62,031 nt of DNA from Burkholderiales bacterium (lineage in GTDB: Bacteria; Pseudomonadota; Gammaproteobacteria; Burkholderiales; WYBJ01), in the NCBI GenBank assembly GCA_022841915.1, contig JALHQN010000025.1, positions 1 to 62,031 of the forward strand, in the 5' to 3' direction. A program made the translations under genes and the position numbers. The notes under the pieces are model-generated. The model was not told the origin of the DNA and ran no database searches. It worked only from the letters and a program-made list of their open reading frames with translations. Shown here in pieces: positions 53,733-62,031 of the stretch; position 1 is the stretch's first letter, and every line of letters starts with the position of its first letter.

Positions 53733-54142
53733 CGCGTCAACTCCCGATGAAGGCCCGCCGCGAGGTTAAGTGCATTTGCACCGCTGCCCTGAACCGCGCG
53801 GCCTGGAGACGTGTTGCCAGCGGCAGTTGCCGTCGTGGAACAGGCGGGTTTCGCAGCAGGTGATGGCCCGACTTGGGAGCCGGCGGCTCTACGTTGCGTC
53901 TCAGCATGAGGGCGATATGCAGGGTTTCGACATCACGCGTCGTCGCGCCATGCTGCTTGTGTGCTGGTGGCGCATCTTCGCCTACTTCGGCTAGTGGACG
54001 CCGGGATCTTAGCCCGCAACGGTGCCGGCGACAAATGACACCGGAAAGGCTTGGACGCAGGGGAAGGCGCCAGAAGCGACGCGGGCCAGAAGGTAAGTGC
54101 GGCAATGGGCCTAGGCACCCCGGCGGTGCATGGCCCCCGCGT
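53733..54142. other. Non-coding end of the island upstream of hsdR
   Basis: I find no reliable gene in these 410 bases. A minus-strand open frame of 122 codons (54105-53737) abuts hsdR, but its Arg/Pro-rich translation matches nothing I know and its start lacks a ribosome site. This is where an integrase or its remnant would be expected; I see no tyrosine- or serine-recombinase motif. The operon promoter must lie here. Confidence 0.5.
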
Positions 54143-54171
54143 CGCCGCTACTCGATGTTCTGCACCTGCTC
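54143..54171. repeat. Right direct repeat (att-like) at the 3' end of yicC
   Basis: This is the original copy, in the last seven codons and stop of yicC plus five bases beyond. It matches 41313-41341 in 28 of 29 positions. Confidence 0.88.
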
Positions 54172-55014
54172 GCGCATCTGCTCGATCAGCACTTTCAGCT
54201 CCACCGCCGCCTGCGTCGATTCGAGGTCGGCGGATTTCGAGCCGAGCGTGTTCGCCTCGCGGTTGAATTCCTGCATGAGGAAGTCGAGCCGCCGGCCGAC
54301 GGCACCGCCCTTGGTCAGCACATGCTGCAATTCCTTGATGTGGGCGTCGAGGCGGGCGAGTTCTTCGTCGACGTCGATCTTGGAGGAGAACAGGACGATT
54401 TCCTGGCGCATGCGGTCGTCGTCGGGATTGAGGCCCGCCTCGATCAGCTTGGCGCTCAGCTTCTCGCCGTAGGCCTTCACCAACTGCGGTACCTTGGGCT
54501 GAATCTCAGTTACCAAAGCCTGCATGCGATTGGCTCGATCGAGGATCACTTGGGCGAGCTTGCCGCCTTCGCGGCCACGGGAGGCGTTGAAATCCTCCAG
54601 CACCTGATCGACCAAGGCAACGCAGGCCGTGCCCAACTCGTCGAGCGAGAGATCCGGTTCTCCGATCACGCCGGGCCAGCGCAGGATGTCCGCCACGCTG
54701 AGCGGTGTGGCGTGCGAGAGCAGTTGTTGCACTTCGCGGCCCGCATTGGCGAGGCGAACCACCAGTTCCTTGTTCAGATCGAGGTTGCGCAGCCCGCTGG
54801 GCAGATCGGCGACGTTGACCCGGCATTCGAGCTTGCCGCGTTGGATGCGCGACATCAGCTTTTCGCGCAACTGCGATTCCAGCGGCCGCAGTTCCTCGGG
54901 CAACCGGAAGGTGAGGTCGAGATAGCGGGAGTTCACCGCGCGCAGTTCGACGCTCAATTTGCAGTTCGAGAGCGTGCGGTTTGCCGAGGCGTATCCGGTC
55001 ATGCTGTAAATCAT
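54148..55014 (-). CDS. yicC: YicC-family endoribonuclease
   Basis: The 288-residue protein has the conserved start MIYSMTGYASANR, then LSVELRAVNSRYLDLTFRLP and the C-terminal block DEELARLDAHIKELQHVL, GRRLDFLMQEFNREANTLGS and KSADLESTQAAVELKVLIEQ. YicC proteins are cytoplasmic RNases acting on small RNA/mRNA. The gene is intact: the island duplicated its last codons rather than breaking it. It is divergent from rph across 73 bases. In relatives it precedes gmk; here 25 kb separate them. Confidence 0.95.
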   Translation of the reverse strand: MIYSMTGYASANRTLSNCKLSVELRAVNSRYLDLTFRLPEELRPLESQLREKLMSRIQRGKLECRVNVADLPSGLRNLDLNKELVVRLANAGREVQQLLSHATPLSVADILRWPGVIGEPDLSLDELGTACVALVDQVLEDFNASRGREGGKLAQVILDRANRMQALVTEIQPKVPQLVKAYGEKLSAKLIEAGLNPDDDRMRQEIVLFSSKIDVDEELARLDAHIKELQHVLTKGGAVGRRLDFLMQEFNREANTLGSKSADLESTQAAVELKVLIEQMREQVQNIE

Positions 55015-55087
55015 GGTGCCTCGCTTTACATCGCCGGAGCGAACCAAGACAATCGGGTCGACGAAGATAGCATAGAAGACAAAACCC

Positions 55088-55807
55088 ATGCGACCCAGCG
55101 GAAGACAGCCCGGCGAACTGCGCCCGGTACGGATACATCGAGGTTTCACCCGGCACGCCGAAGGTTCGGTGCTGATCGAGTGCGGCGATACGCGCGTTCT
55201 GTGCACCGCCAGCATCGAAGCCTCGGTGCCGCCGTTTCTGCGCGGTACCGGCCGAGGCTGGGTGACGGCCGAGTACGGCATGCTGCCCCGCTCGACCAAC
55301 ACCCGCAACCAACGTGAAGCCGCGCGCGGCAAACAGTCGGGGCGCACGCTCGAGATTCAGCGGCTCATCGGACGTGCCTTGCGCTCGGCCGTCGATCTCG
55401 AGATGCTCGGCGAGCGGCAAATCGTCATCGATTGCGATGTGCTGCAGGCCGATGGTGGGACGCGCACGGCCTCGATCACGGGTTCCTTCGTCGCCTTGCA
55501 CGATGCGATCGGTGTGCTGCTCAATGTCGGGGCATTGGCAACGAGTCCGATCGTCGATCATGTCGCCGCCGTGTCGGTCGGCGTGTTCGAAGGCATGCCG
55601 GTGCTCGATCTCGATTATCCCGAAGATTCCGCTTGCGACACCGACATGAACGTCGTGATGACCGGATCGGGCGGGCTCATCGAAGTTCAAGGCACGGCCG
55701 AAGGGGCGCCGTTCTCCCGGGCACAACTCGACACCATGCTGGAACTTGCCAGCAGCGGCATCGGTCAGTTGATCGGCTTTCAGAAGCAGGCGCTGGCGCG
55801 ATCCTGA
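55088..55807 (+). CDS. rph: Ribonuclease PH
   Basis: RNase PH trims the 3' ends of tRNA precursors by phosphorolysis. The 239-residue sequence shows [20 protein letters not shown], the [19 protein letters not shown] segment, the active-site region [20 protein letters not shown] and [19 protein letters not shown]. It begins the rph-rdgB-hemW series; rdgB follows after 122 bases. Confidence 0.97.
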   Translation: MRPSGRQPGELRPVRIHRGFTRHAEGSVLIECGDTRVLCTASIEASVPPFLRGTGRGWVTAEYGMLPRSTNTRNQREAARGKQSGRTLEIQRLIGRALRSAVDLEMLGERQIVIDCDVLQADGGTRTASITGSFVALHDAIGVLLNVGALATSPIVDHVAAVSVGVFEGMPVLDLDYPEDSACDTDMNVVMTGSGGLIEVQGTAEGAPFSRAQLDTMLELASSGIGQLIGFQKQALARS

Positions 55808-55929
55808 GTCGGGCGAGGCGGGCAGCGCGGGCATGCGCGCTCGTCGTCTGAGGCGCAATCGCGCCGAGGGCCGCACGAGGCGTCGTTGATCCGTTCTCGC
55901 CTTAATTTTTCGTCGACAGGCTCCTCATC

Positions 55930-56526
55930 ATGCCGCGCTTTACCAAACTCGTCGTCGCCTCCAACAACCTGGGCAAGCTGCGGGAACTCGGGCTCATGCT
56001 CGGGCCGCTCGGCATCGAGGCGCAGCCGCAGAGCGTGTACGGCGTTCCGGAAGCCGAAGAGCCGCATGCGACCTTCGTCGAGAATGCGCTCGCCAAGGCG
56101 CGCAACGCCGCACAGCACACGGGGCTTCCGGCCTTGGCCGACGACTCGGGCATTCTCGTCGATGCGCTCGACGGCGAGCCCGGCGTCAACTCCGCGCGTT
56201 TCGCCGGAGAGCCGAAGTCCGACGAGCGCAATAATCGCAAGCTGATCGAATCGGTGCGCGATGTCGCCGACCGGGCCGCGCACTATTACTGCGTCATCGT
56301 CGTGGTGCGCCATGCCCTCGACCCCAAGCCGCTGATCGCCGAGGGGCAATGGCATGGCGAGATCGTCCTCGAACCGCGCGGCAGCGGCGGCTTCGGTTAC
56401 GACCCGTACTTCTACCTGCCCGAAGTCGGCATGACCGTCGCCGAGTTGCCGCTGCAAGAGAAGAACCGTCTCAGTCACCGGGCCTTGGCACTGGGCGCGC
56501 TGGCGACCAAGCTGCGCGAGTTGTGA
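55930..56526 (+). CDS. rdgB: dITP/XTP pyrophosphatase RdgB (HAM1 family)
   Basis: RdgB removes ITP, XTP and their deoxy forms so that they are not used in nucleic acids. The 198-residue sequence has LVVASNNLGKLRELGLML, the metal-binding ALADDSGILVDALDGEPG and SARFAGEPKSDERNN, and the late motif GSGGFGYDPYFYLPEVG. Its stop overlaps the GTG start of hemW (GTGA, 56523-56526), so translation is coupled. Confidence 0.97.
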   Translation: MPRFTKLVVASNNLGKLRELGLMLGPLGIEAQPQSVYGVPEAEEPHATFVENALAKARNAAQHTGLPALADDSGILVDALDGEPGVNSARFAGEPKSDERNNRKLIESVRDVADRAAHYYCVIVVVRHALDPKPLIAEGQWHGEIVLEPRGSGGFGYDPYFYLPEVGMTVAELPLQEKNRLSHRALALGALATKLREL

Positions 56527-57722
56527 TCCCTTCGTCATTGCAGCGGCAGATCCGGCTGAAGGCGCTGCCTCCGCTGTCGCTCTATGTTCACATTCCGTGG
56601 TGCGTGCGCAAGTGTCCGTACTGCGATTTCAACTCGCACGAGCTGCGCGAGTCGCTGCCCGAGCAGGCCTACGTGGCTGCGCTGGTGGCGGATCTGGAAA
56701 TGGCCCTGCCGCAGATCTGGGGGCGCAGCGTCTACACCGTGTTTTTCGGCGGTGGCACGCCGAGCGTGTTCTCGCCCGATGCGATCGGCATGATCATCGA
56801 TGCCGTGCGAGCGCGGCTGCGACTGGTGCCCGATGCAGAGATCACGCTGGAGGCCAATCCAGGGACTGTCGATGCCGAGCGTTTCGCCGGCTTTCGCGCG
56901 GCCGGCATCAACAGGCTCTCGCTCGGTGTGCAAAGCTTCGATGCCGCCAACCTGCGCGCCCTCGGGCGCATCCACGACGACAGGCTCGCACGCGATGCCG
57001 TCGAGGCGGCGCGACGCTCGTTCGACAACATCAACATTGATCTGATGTACGCGTTGCCGCAGCAGAGCGTGAGCGGCGCGCTGGCGGATGTGGAGACGGC
57101 GATCGCTTTCTCGCCGACCCACATATCGGCCTATCACCTGACGCTCGAGCCGAACACGCTCTTTCATCGTTCGCCGCCCCCGCTGCCCGATGACGATACC
57201 TGCGCACAAATGCAGGAAGAGATCGAGGCGCGGCTGGGTGCCGCCGGTTTCGAGAACTACGAAACCTCGGCCTTCGCTCTGTCTGGCCGACGCTGCGCAC
57301 ACAATCTCAACTACTGGCGTTTCGGCGACTATCTCGGCATCGGCGCGGGTGCGCACAGCAAGCTGTCATTCCCGGATCGTGTGCGCCGCGAGATGCGCAG
57401 CAAGCATCCCAAGCAATATCTCGCCAAGGCGGGGGATCCGGAAGGTCTGCAGGAAGCACACGACGTCGCGCTCGCGGATCTGCCCTTCGAGTTCATGATG
57501 AACGCGCTGCGCCTGACGCAGGGCTTTCCGCTCGCCATGTTCGAAGAGCGTACCGGGCTGAGTGTCAGCGCCATCCTCAAGCCGCTCGATGCCGCGGAGC
57601 GTGACGGGCTGATCGAGCGCGATCATGTGCAGGTGCGCCCCACGCTGCGCGGGCGACGTTTCCTCAACGAATTGCTGCAGCGTTTTCTGCCCGAACCCGA
57701 TCAAGCGTCGACGCGGCGGTAG
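56523..57722 (+). CDS. hemW: Radical SAM heme chaperone HemW
   Basis: The 399-residue protein belongs to the HemW/HemN-like family that binds heme and a 4Fe-4S cluster. The radical SAM cysteines lie in [18 protein letters not shown] (CxxxCxxC), followed by [26 protein letters not shown] and RLSLGVQSF. It has the CPYCDF form of HemW and lacks the extra N-terminal residues of the oxidase HemN. I chose the GTG at 56523, which gives the family length. Its last 22 bases overlap the 3' end of the opposite-strand trmB. Confidence 0.95.
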   Translation: MIPSSLQRQIRLKALPPLSLYVHIPWCVRKCPYCDFNSHELRESLPEQAYVAALVADLEMALPQIWGRSVYTVFFGGGTPSVFSPDAIGMIIDAVRARLRLVPDAEITLEANPGTVDAERFAGFRAAGINRLSLGVQSFDAANLRALGRIHDDRLARDAVEAARRSFDNINIDLMYALPQQSVSGALADVETAIAFSPTHISAYHLTLEPNTLFHRSPPPLPDDDTCAQMQEEIEARLGAAGFENYETSAFALSGRRCAHNLNYWRFGDYLGIGAGAHSKLSFPDRVRREMRSKHPKQYLAKAGDPEGLQEAHDVALADLPFEFMMNALRLTQGFPLAMFEERTGLSVSAILKPLDAAERDGLIERDHVQVRPTLRGRRFLNELLQRFLPEPDQASTRR

Positions 57723-58393
57723 ACGATGTCCTGGACCGCGTGTCCGAGCTTGAGCCCGCGGCGTTCGAATTTGGTCAACGGTCGGTAGTCGGGACGCGGG
57801 GAAAAACCGCTCGCGGTGTTTTCCAGTTCAGGCACCTGCGCCAGAACCTCCAACATCCAATCGGCATACTCCTGCCAGTCGGTCGCAAGATGCAGATAGC
57901 CGCCGGCCTTCAGGCGCGATGCGAGCAGGCGGGCGAAAGGCACTTGCAGCAGGCGCCGCTTGTGGTGGCGCTTCTTGGGCCACGGATCGGGAAAGAAGAC
58001 GTGGATGCCGTCCAGGCTGGCGGGGGCAATCATCGTCGTCACCACCTCGACCGCGTCGTGCTGGATGATGCGAAGGTTGTTCAGGCTGCGTTGCTCGATC
58101 TGGCGCAGCAGGCTGCCGACGCCGGGCGAGTGCACCTCCAGGCCGAGATAGTCGATGTGCGGATGCTGGGCGGCGATCTGCGCCGTGGTTTCGCCCATGC
58201 CGAACCCGATTTCGAGCACTCGCGGGGCTTGGCGACCGAAGACCCCATCGAAATCGATCGGCTGGGCCGAGTAGGCGAGCGTGTAGAGGCTGGCGAGGCG
58301 CTCGCACGCGTCACGCTGCGCTTCGGTCATGCGGCCTTGCCGCAGAACGTAGCTGCGGATCGCCCGATGCCCGGTCAATGAATCGGCCGTCAA
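57701..58393 (-). CDS. trmB: tRNA (guanine-N7-)-methyltransferase TrmB
   Basis: TrmB makes m7G46 in tRNA using SAM. The 230-residue sequence has [14 protein letters not shown], the SAM motif [16 protein letters not shown], the catalytic [17 protein letters not shown] and [11 protein letters not shown]. The start is uncertain: a TTG at 58393 fits the family length, but the best ribosome-binding site (AGGAGG, 58425-58430) lies about 30 bases further upstream. The gene overlaps hemW tail to tail. It follows thiG, the common order in betaproteobacteria. Confidence 0.95.
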   Translation of the reverse strand: MTADSLTGHRAIRSYVLRQGRMTEAQRDACERLASLYTLAYSAQPIDFDGVFGRQAPRVLEIGFGMGETTAQIAAQHPHIDYLGLEVHSPGVGSLLRQIEQRSLNNLRIIQHDAVEVVTTMIAPASLDGIHVFFPDPWPKKRHHKRRLLQVPFARLLASRLKAGGYLHLATDWQEYADWMLEVLAQVPELENTASGFSPRPDYRPLTKFERRGLKLGHAVQDIVYRRVDA

Positions 58394-58483
58394 TGTCGTG
58401 TCGTGGAAGTTGTTCGGGCCAGCCTCCTTGCATCGAAGGCGCGGCCCAGCTGGGGAGAAGGACGCGAAGTGTCGCAGGTGGCT

Positions 58484-59284
58484 TCAGCGACCGATCAAGC
58501 CGGTGGTCGGAGAACTCGGCGTTGCGGAGTAGAGCTTTCTCGGCATGCGACCGGCGAGGTACGCTTCGCGGCCGGCTTCGACGGCCTTGCGCATGGCGCT
58601 CGCCATGAGCACGGGATCCTTGGCTGCCGCGATGGCCGTGTTCATGAGCACACCATCGCAGCCGAGTTCCATCGCAATGGCCGCATCCGAGGCGGTGCCG
58701 ACCCCAGCGTCGACGAGCACGGGAATCTTCGCGTTAGCGATGATGATCTGCAGGTTCCAGGGATTCAGGATGCCCATGCCCGAACCGATCAGAGAGGCGA
58801 GCGGCATGACGGCACAGCAGCCGATCTCTTCCAGGCGCTTGGCCAGGATGGGATCGTCGCTGCAGTAGACCATGACTTTGAAGCCGTCCTTGACCAAGGT
58901 CTCGGCGGCTGCCACGGTCTCCATCATGTTGGGGAACAGTGTTTCCGGATCGCCCAGCACTTCGAGTTTCACGAGGTCGTGCCCGTCGAGCAGTTCGCGG
59001 GCCAGCCTCAAGGTGCGGACCGCGTCGTCGGCGGTATAGCATCCGGCCGTGTTCGGCAGCAGCGTGAAGCGGCTGGGCGGGAGGAATTCGAGCAGGCTCG
59101 GCTCGTTCGCGTTCTGGCCGATGTTGGTGCGGCGAATGGCGACCGTGACGATCTCGGCGCCGCTGGCGTCCACGGCTGCGCGCGTCTGAGCGAAATCTTT
59201 ATATTTGCCGGTGCCCACGAGCAAACGCGAACGGAAGGTGCGTCCGGCGAGTTGCAAAGCATCCTTGGTGTCCTGCGCGGTCAT
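58484..59284 (-). CDS. thiG: Thiazole synthase ThiG
   Basis: ThiG builds the thiazole phosphate of thiamine from 1-deoxyxylulose 5-phosphate, dehydroglycine and ThiS thiocarboxylate. The 266-residue sequence has [70 protein letters not shown] and [20 protein letters not shown] (here [13 protein letters not shown]). The ATG at 59284 gives [14 protein letters not shown]. thiS lies 35 bases upstream on the same strand. Confidence 0.97.
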   Translation of the reverse strand: MTAQDTKDALQLAGRTFRSRLLVGTGKYKDFAQTRAAVDASGAEIVTVAIRRTNIGQNANEPSLLEFLPPSRFTLLPNTAGCYTADDAVRTLRLARELLDGHDLVKLEVLGDPETLFPNMMETVAAAETLVKDGFKVMVYCSDDPILAKRLEEIGCCAVMPLASLIGSGMGILNPWNLQIIIANAKIPVLVDAGVGTASDAAIAMELGCDGVLMNTAIAAAKDPVLMASAMRKAVEAGREAYLAGRMPRKLYSATPSSPTTGLIGR

Positions 59285-59319
59285 GGTATTAGCGCTCCAG
59301 CCAGTTGCGAGGGCGCGCT

Positions 59320-59556
59320 TCAGCCGCCACCGACCGCGACCACGATTTCGATCTGGTCGCCGTCCGCCAGCCATTCGTCGCCGAAGCGGCTGCGGGGCAC
59401 GATCTCGCCATTGCGTTCGAGCGCGACGCGTTTGCCCTGGAGTTCGAGCATTTGCAGCAGCGCGTCCACCTTCATCGGTGCATCGAAGCGGCGCGCTTCG
59501 CCATTGACGGTGAGCGAGATCAAGGGTGGGGAACCGAAGCGTTCAATTCGAACCAT
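59320..59556 (-). CDS. thiS: Sulfur carrier protein ThiS
   Basis: This ubiquitin-like carrier delivers sulfur to ThiG through its C-terminal glycine. The sequence shows [40 protein letters not shown] and the ending VVAVGGG. From the ATG at 59556 it has 78 residues; a TTG at 59523 would give 67, closer to the family length, and neither has a good ribosome site. I find no THI-box riboswitch in the 144 bases upstream. Confidence 0.92.
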   Translation of the reverse strand: MVRIERFGSPPLISLTVNGEARRFDAPMKVDALLQMLELQGKRVALERNGEIVPRSRFGDEWLADGDQIEIVVAVGGG

Positions 59557-59631
59557 TCTAGCATGCACGTTTCGCCCGGTCGGGCACGGGTGCGTGTATC
59601 GACAGGGGCCCTTCTCAACGAAGGCCTTCCC

Positions 59632-59637
59632 TATAAT
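59632..59637 (+). promoter_or_regulatory. -10 box for the TonB-dependent receptor gene
   Basis: A perfect TATAAT lies 64 bases before the ATG of the receptor gene. The -35 region about 17 bases upstream is poor, which suggests an activated promoter. No riboswitch pattern is seen between this box and the start codon. Confidence 0.55.
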
Positions 59638-59700
59638 CCTTGCGGCTGGCTCGGTGAATTCGGTTCGATACGAAACCCTCGAATGCCGGCGGAGATCACC

Positions 59701-61797
59701 ATGAAGCCTGTGTGCATCGCAGTGATGCTGCTCGTCGGCGTCGATGCGTTCGCTCAATCCTCGCCCTCCGCGAGGCCTGCCGCTGTGGTCGGCCCCGAGG
59801 TCGTCGTCAGTGCGACGCGCGACGAGGCGCGGGAGTTCGACCTGCCCGCCGCCATCGACAGCATCGACGGCGAACGCGTGCGCGAAGGCAACGCCGGCGT
59901 GAATCTTTCCGAGACGCTCAACCGTGTGCCCGGCATCGTCGTGCAGAACCGCCAGAACTACGCGCAGGATCTGCAGGTGTCGTCGCGTGGCTTCGGTGCT
60001 CGCGCGGCCTTCGGCGTGCGTGGCGTGCGGCTGGTGGCCGACGGGATCCCGGCGACCATGCCCGACGGCCAGGGCCAGACGGCGACGTTCAGCTTGGGTT
60101 CGGTCGGGCGCATCGAGGTCCTGCGTGGCCCCTTCGCCGGCTTGTACGGCAATGCGTCGGGCGCATTGGTGCAGACCTTCACCGAGGATGGGTCGCAACA
60201 ACCGGCCGTTACCGGAAGCATCAGCATCGGCAGCTTCGGCGCCGCTCGAATCGGCGTGAAGTACGGTGGCACGCAGGGCGCGTTGAACTATCTGCTCGAA
60301 GCCTCCCGGTTCGAGACCGATGGCTATCGCGCGCACAGTTCGGCGATCCGTGATCAGGCGAACGCCAAGTTCCGTGTCGAGCTCGCCACAGGCGGCAAGC
60401 TCACTGCGATCGCGTATACGCTCGATCAGCCCGACACGCAGGATCCCCTCGGGCTCGATCGTGCTCAGATGCAGAGCAATCCGCGCCAGGCCGTGGATGC
60501 TGCGATTCGGCAGAACACGCGCAAGAGCGTCCGTCATCGCCAGGCGGGTCTCGTCTACGAGCAGCCGATGGATGGGGACACGCTGCGCCTTGCCGTTCAT
60601 GGTGGCACGCGCGACGTCTCTCAGTTCCTGGCGACGCCGCTCGTACAGCAGCTGCCCGCGACGTCCGCAGGCGGCGTGGTGGACCTGGATCGAGGCTTCG
60701 GCGGAGCGAGCCTGCGCTACATGGCTGTCCGCAAGGCGCCGGCCGGATCGGCGAAGCTGACCGCGGCGCTCGAATACGATCGGATGGAAGAACACCGACG
60801 CGGATTCATAAATCAGGCCGGGACAATGGGTGCGCTCAAGCGTGACCAGGACGATCGCGTATCGAGCACCGACGCGTTCGTTGCCGGCGAGTGGCCCTTC
60901 GCGCCGCGCTGGACGCTCGTCGGTGGCGTGCGTTCGAGCACGGTGAGGATCGCATCGCAGGATCGTTTCGTCGTTCCCGGTAATCCCGACGACAGCGGCG
61001 CGGTGCGCTATCGGGGCGTGAGCACGGCGTTCGGTCTGCTCTACAAGCTCGACGACTCGCTGCATCTGTATGCGAACACGGGGCGAGGCTTCGAGACGCC
61101 GACGCTGGCGGAGCTCGCCTACCGCTCGGGAGGCGTGTCCGGGCTCAATCTCGCGCTGCAGCCTAGCCGCTCGCAACAGTACGAGGCGGGCTTGAAGGTC
61201 AATTCACCGAGCGGGCAGCGCGTCCGCCTTGCCGTGTTCGACATACGCACGCGCGACGAGATCGTGGTGAACCGCAGCGAGTTCGGGCGCACCGATTTCA
61301 AGAACGCCGGCCGCACACGCAGGCAGGGGCTGGAGCTCGCCTGGGAAGCGCTGCTCGGCGAGCGCTTCGAGGCGTATGTGGCATGGACGCTGCTCGATGC
61401 GGTCTATCGGGACACCTTTACATCCGGCAATGCCGCCGCCCGCGTGCCGGCGGGCAATCGACTGCCGGGCGTGGCCTCGCATACGCTCTATGCGGAGTTG
61501 GTGTGGCGCCACGCGCCCTCGGGATTTCATGCCGGCGCGCAAGTGCGCCGAGTCGGGCGCGTGCACGTCGACGATTTCAATAGCGAGGCGGCCGATGCCT
61601 ACAGCGTCGGCTCCGTTCGCGCAGGCTTCGAGCAGCGCGCGAAGCGATGGCATCTGCGCGAATTCGTGCGTGTCGACAACGTCACCGACCGCCTTCATGC
61701 CGGCTCGGTCATCGTCGCGGCCAATCAGGGGCGTTACTACGAGCCCGCGCCGGGGCGCAATTATCTGATCGGGGTGGAAGCCTCGCTGGCGTTCTGA
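59701..61797 (+). CDS. TonB-dependent outer-membrane receptor
   Basis: The 698-residue protein has a signal peptide (IAVMLLVGVDAFAQ). The plug domain has VVVSATRDEAREFDLPAAID, LNRVPGIVVQNRQNYAQDLQ and RIEVLRGPFAGLYGNASGAL, and a beta-barrel ends in a terminal aromatic residue (LIGVEASLAF). It resembles the siderophore/PcoB-like receptors, but the substrate cannot be read. GGAG lies eight bases before the ATG at 59701; an in-frame ATG at 59683 is the alternative. It is divergent from thiS, but nothing indicates that it carries thiamine. Confidence 0.93.
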   Translation: MKPVCIAVMLLVGVDAFAQSSPSARPAAVVGPEVVVSATRDEAREFDLPAAIDSIDGERVREGNAGVNLSETLNRVPGIVVQNRQNYAQDLQVSSRGFGARAAFGVRGVRLVADGIPATMPDGQGQTATFSLGSVGRIEVLRGPFAGLYGNASGALVQTFTEDGSQQPAVTGSISIGSFGAARIGVKYGGTQGALNYLLEASRFETDGYRAHSSAIRDQANAKFRVELATGGKLTAIAYTLDQPDTQDPLGLDRAQMQSNPRQAVDAAIRQNTRKSVRHRQAGLVYEQPMDGDTLRLAVHGGTRDVSQFLATPLVQQLPATSAGGVVDLDRGFGGASLRYMAVRKAPAGSAKLTAALEYDRMEEHRRGFINQAGTMGALKRDQDDRVSSTDAFVAGEWPFAPRWTLVGGVRSSTVRIASQDRFVVPGNPDDSGAVRYRGVSTAFGLLYKLDDSLHLYANTGRGFETPTLAELAYRSGGVSGLNLALQPSRSQQYEAGLKVNSPSGQRVRLAVFDIRTRDEIVVNRSEFGRTDFKNAGRTRRQGLELAWEALLGERFEAYVAWTLLDAVYRDTFTSGNAAARVPAGNRLPGVASHTLYAELVWRHAPSGFHAGAQVRRVGRVHVDDFNSEAADAYSVGSVRAGFEQRAKRWHLREFVRVDNVTDRLHAGSVIVAANQGRYYEPAPGRNYLIGVEASLAF

Positions 61798-61815
61798 GAC
61801 ACGCCGAGGGTGCGC

Positions 61816-61836
61816 CTTGGCAACCTGGTTGCCAAG
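61816..61836 (+). terminator. Hairpin after the TonB-receptor gene, weak terminator
   Basis: A perfect 9-bp stem (61816-61824 with 61828-61836) around a three-base loop follows the receptor stop by 18 bases. There is no T-run after it. Its right arm overlaps the -35 box of the tRNA promoter. Confidence 0.4.
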
Positions 61837-61858
61837 TAGAGGGAGGGACTCATAGAAT
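61829..61858 (+). promoter_or_regulatory. Sigma-70 promoter for tRNA-Gly
   Basis: TTGCCA (61829-61834) and TAGAAT (61853-61858), separated by 18 bases, each differ from the consensus by one base. The -10 ends ten bases before the mature tRNA, so the transcript would start just upstream of it. Confidence 0.65.
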
Positions 61859-61868
61859 GCGCTGCTGT

Positions 61869-61942
61869 GCGGGTGTAGCTCAATGGCAGAGCAGAAGCTT
61901 CCCAAGCTTACGACGAGGGTTCGATTCCCTTCACCCGCTCCA
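61869..61942 (+). tRNA. tRNA-Gly (anticodon CCC)
   Basis: The 74-base gene includes an encoded CCA end. The acceptor stem GCGGGTG pairs with CACCCGC, the D-arm GCTC pairs with GAGC, the anticodon loop is TTCCCAA (CCC, reading GGG codons) and the T-arm is AGGG/CCCT around TTCGATT. One mismatch at the top of the anticodon stem (27-43, G-A) is present. Confidence 0.97.
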
Positions 61943-62031
61943 CTTCGACTTTCCACGGACTTCCAGAAAAGACCATGGAGTGTCGCAAGTGATTGTCACG
62001 GTTCAGCTTTTTCGCCATCGTTGAATCCAGT

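Larger units (their letters stand above)
41313..54171. mobile_element. Defence island inserted at the 3' end of yicC
   Basis: A 12.8-kb segment lies between two direct repeats (41313-41341 and 54143-54171; 28 of 29 bases identical) that consist of the last codons of yicC, its stop and five following bases. It holds nine minus-strand genes: a type I restriction-modification system with AbrB/PIN, AAA, HNH, PD-(D/E)XK/DUF5655 and DarG genes. The 3' end of yicC is a known attachment site of mobilizable genomic islands in Vibrio (MGIVflInd1 type). No integrase, excisionase or mobilisation gene is visible, so it is either a cargo remnant or mobilised in trans. Insertion by site-specific recombination is inferred from the repeats. 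Confidence 0.8.

Noticed and set aside
53737-54105. Possible small gene upstream of hsdR (122 codons, minus strand)
   Set aside because: No recognisable fold, Arg/Pro-rich composition, poor start context. Kept only as an unresolved stretch.
41277-54147. Insertion sequence or transposon flanked by inverted repeats
   Set aside because: No transposase and no terminal inverted repeats were seen; the flanking repeats are direct and match a gene end, which fits site-specific integration better.
59557-59700. TPP riboswitch upstream of thiS or the TonB receptor
   Set aside because: The conserved CTGAGA and ACCTGA-type elements are not found on either strand.

Overview
The window looks like a chromosomal piece of a GC-rich, motile, aerobic betaproteobacterium. 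The evidence is the set of Bug/TctC-type solute receptors, the thiS-thiG-trmB and gmk-rpoZ-spoT gene orders, a CheD/CheZ/CheV chemotaxis set, and a tRNA-Gly(CCC) of betaproteobacterial type. No genus can be named from the sequence alone.

Region 1 (1-15153) is a chemotaxis locus. The plus strand carries the end of an MCP with a CheR-tether pentapeptide, a tiny degenerate MCP-like protein, cheR, cheD, cheB, an HsbA-like STAS protein, an HsbR-like REC-PP2C-kinase protein and a membrane histidine kinase. These converge on a minus-strand operon cheV-cheV-cheY-cheZ-cheA across a bidirectional terminator. A divergent full-length MCP follows. No cheW is present; two CheV proteins may fill the coupling role.

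Region 2 (15182-26380) is a three-gene surface-to-c-di-GMP module. It has a 2232-residue LEPR-XLL/DUF4347 surface protein with seven propeller-like blades, cadherin-like repeats (two 809-bp blocks almost identical in DNA) and a C-terminal membrane anchor with an Asp-rich tail. This is coupled by an ATGA overlap to a hybrid histidine kinase with REC and Hpt domains, followed by a REC-GGDEF-EAL protein.

Region 3 (26482-41276) has spoT, rpoZ and gmk on the minus strand. A metabolic stretch follows: an SLC13-type carrier, a hotdog thioesterase, four orphan Bug receptors, a PAS histidine kinase, a macro-domain protein, an acyl-CoA dehydrogenase and a decayed BNR-propeller pseudogene.

Region 4 (41313-54171) is a 12.8-kb defence island bounded by a 29-bp direct repeat (28/29 identical) made from the 3' end of yicC. 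All nine genes point the same way and most overlap or abut: hsdR, an AbrB/PIN toxin-antitoxin pair, hsdM, hsdS with a C-terminal extension, an AAA ATPase, an HNH nuclease, a PD-(D/E)XK/DUF5655 protein and a DarG macro-domain protein without DarT. No recombinase is visible. darG ends inside the left repeat and uses the duplicated yicC stop codon.

Region 5 (54148-62031) is housekeeping: yicC, rph, rdgB, hemW, trmB, thiG, thiS, a TonB-dependent receptor and tRNA-Gly.

The strongest candidates for something undescribed are the stacked defence operon and the giant surface protein coupled to c-di-GMP signalling.
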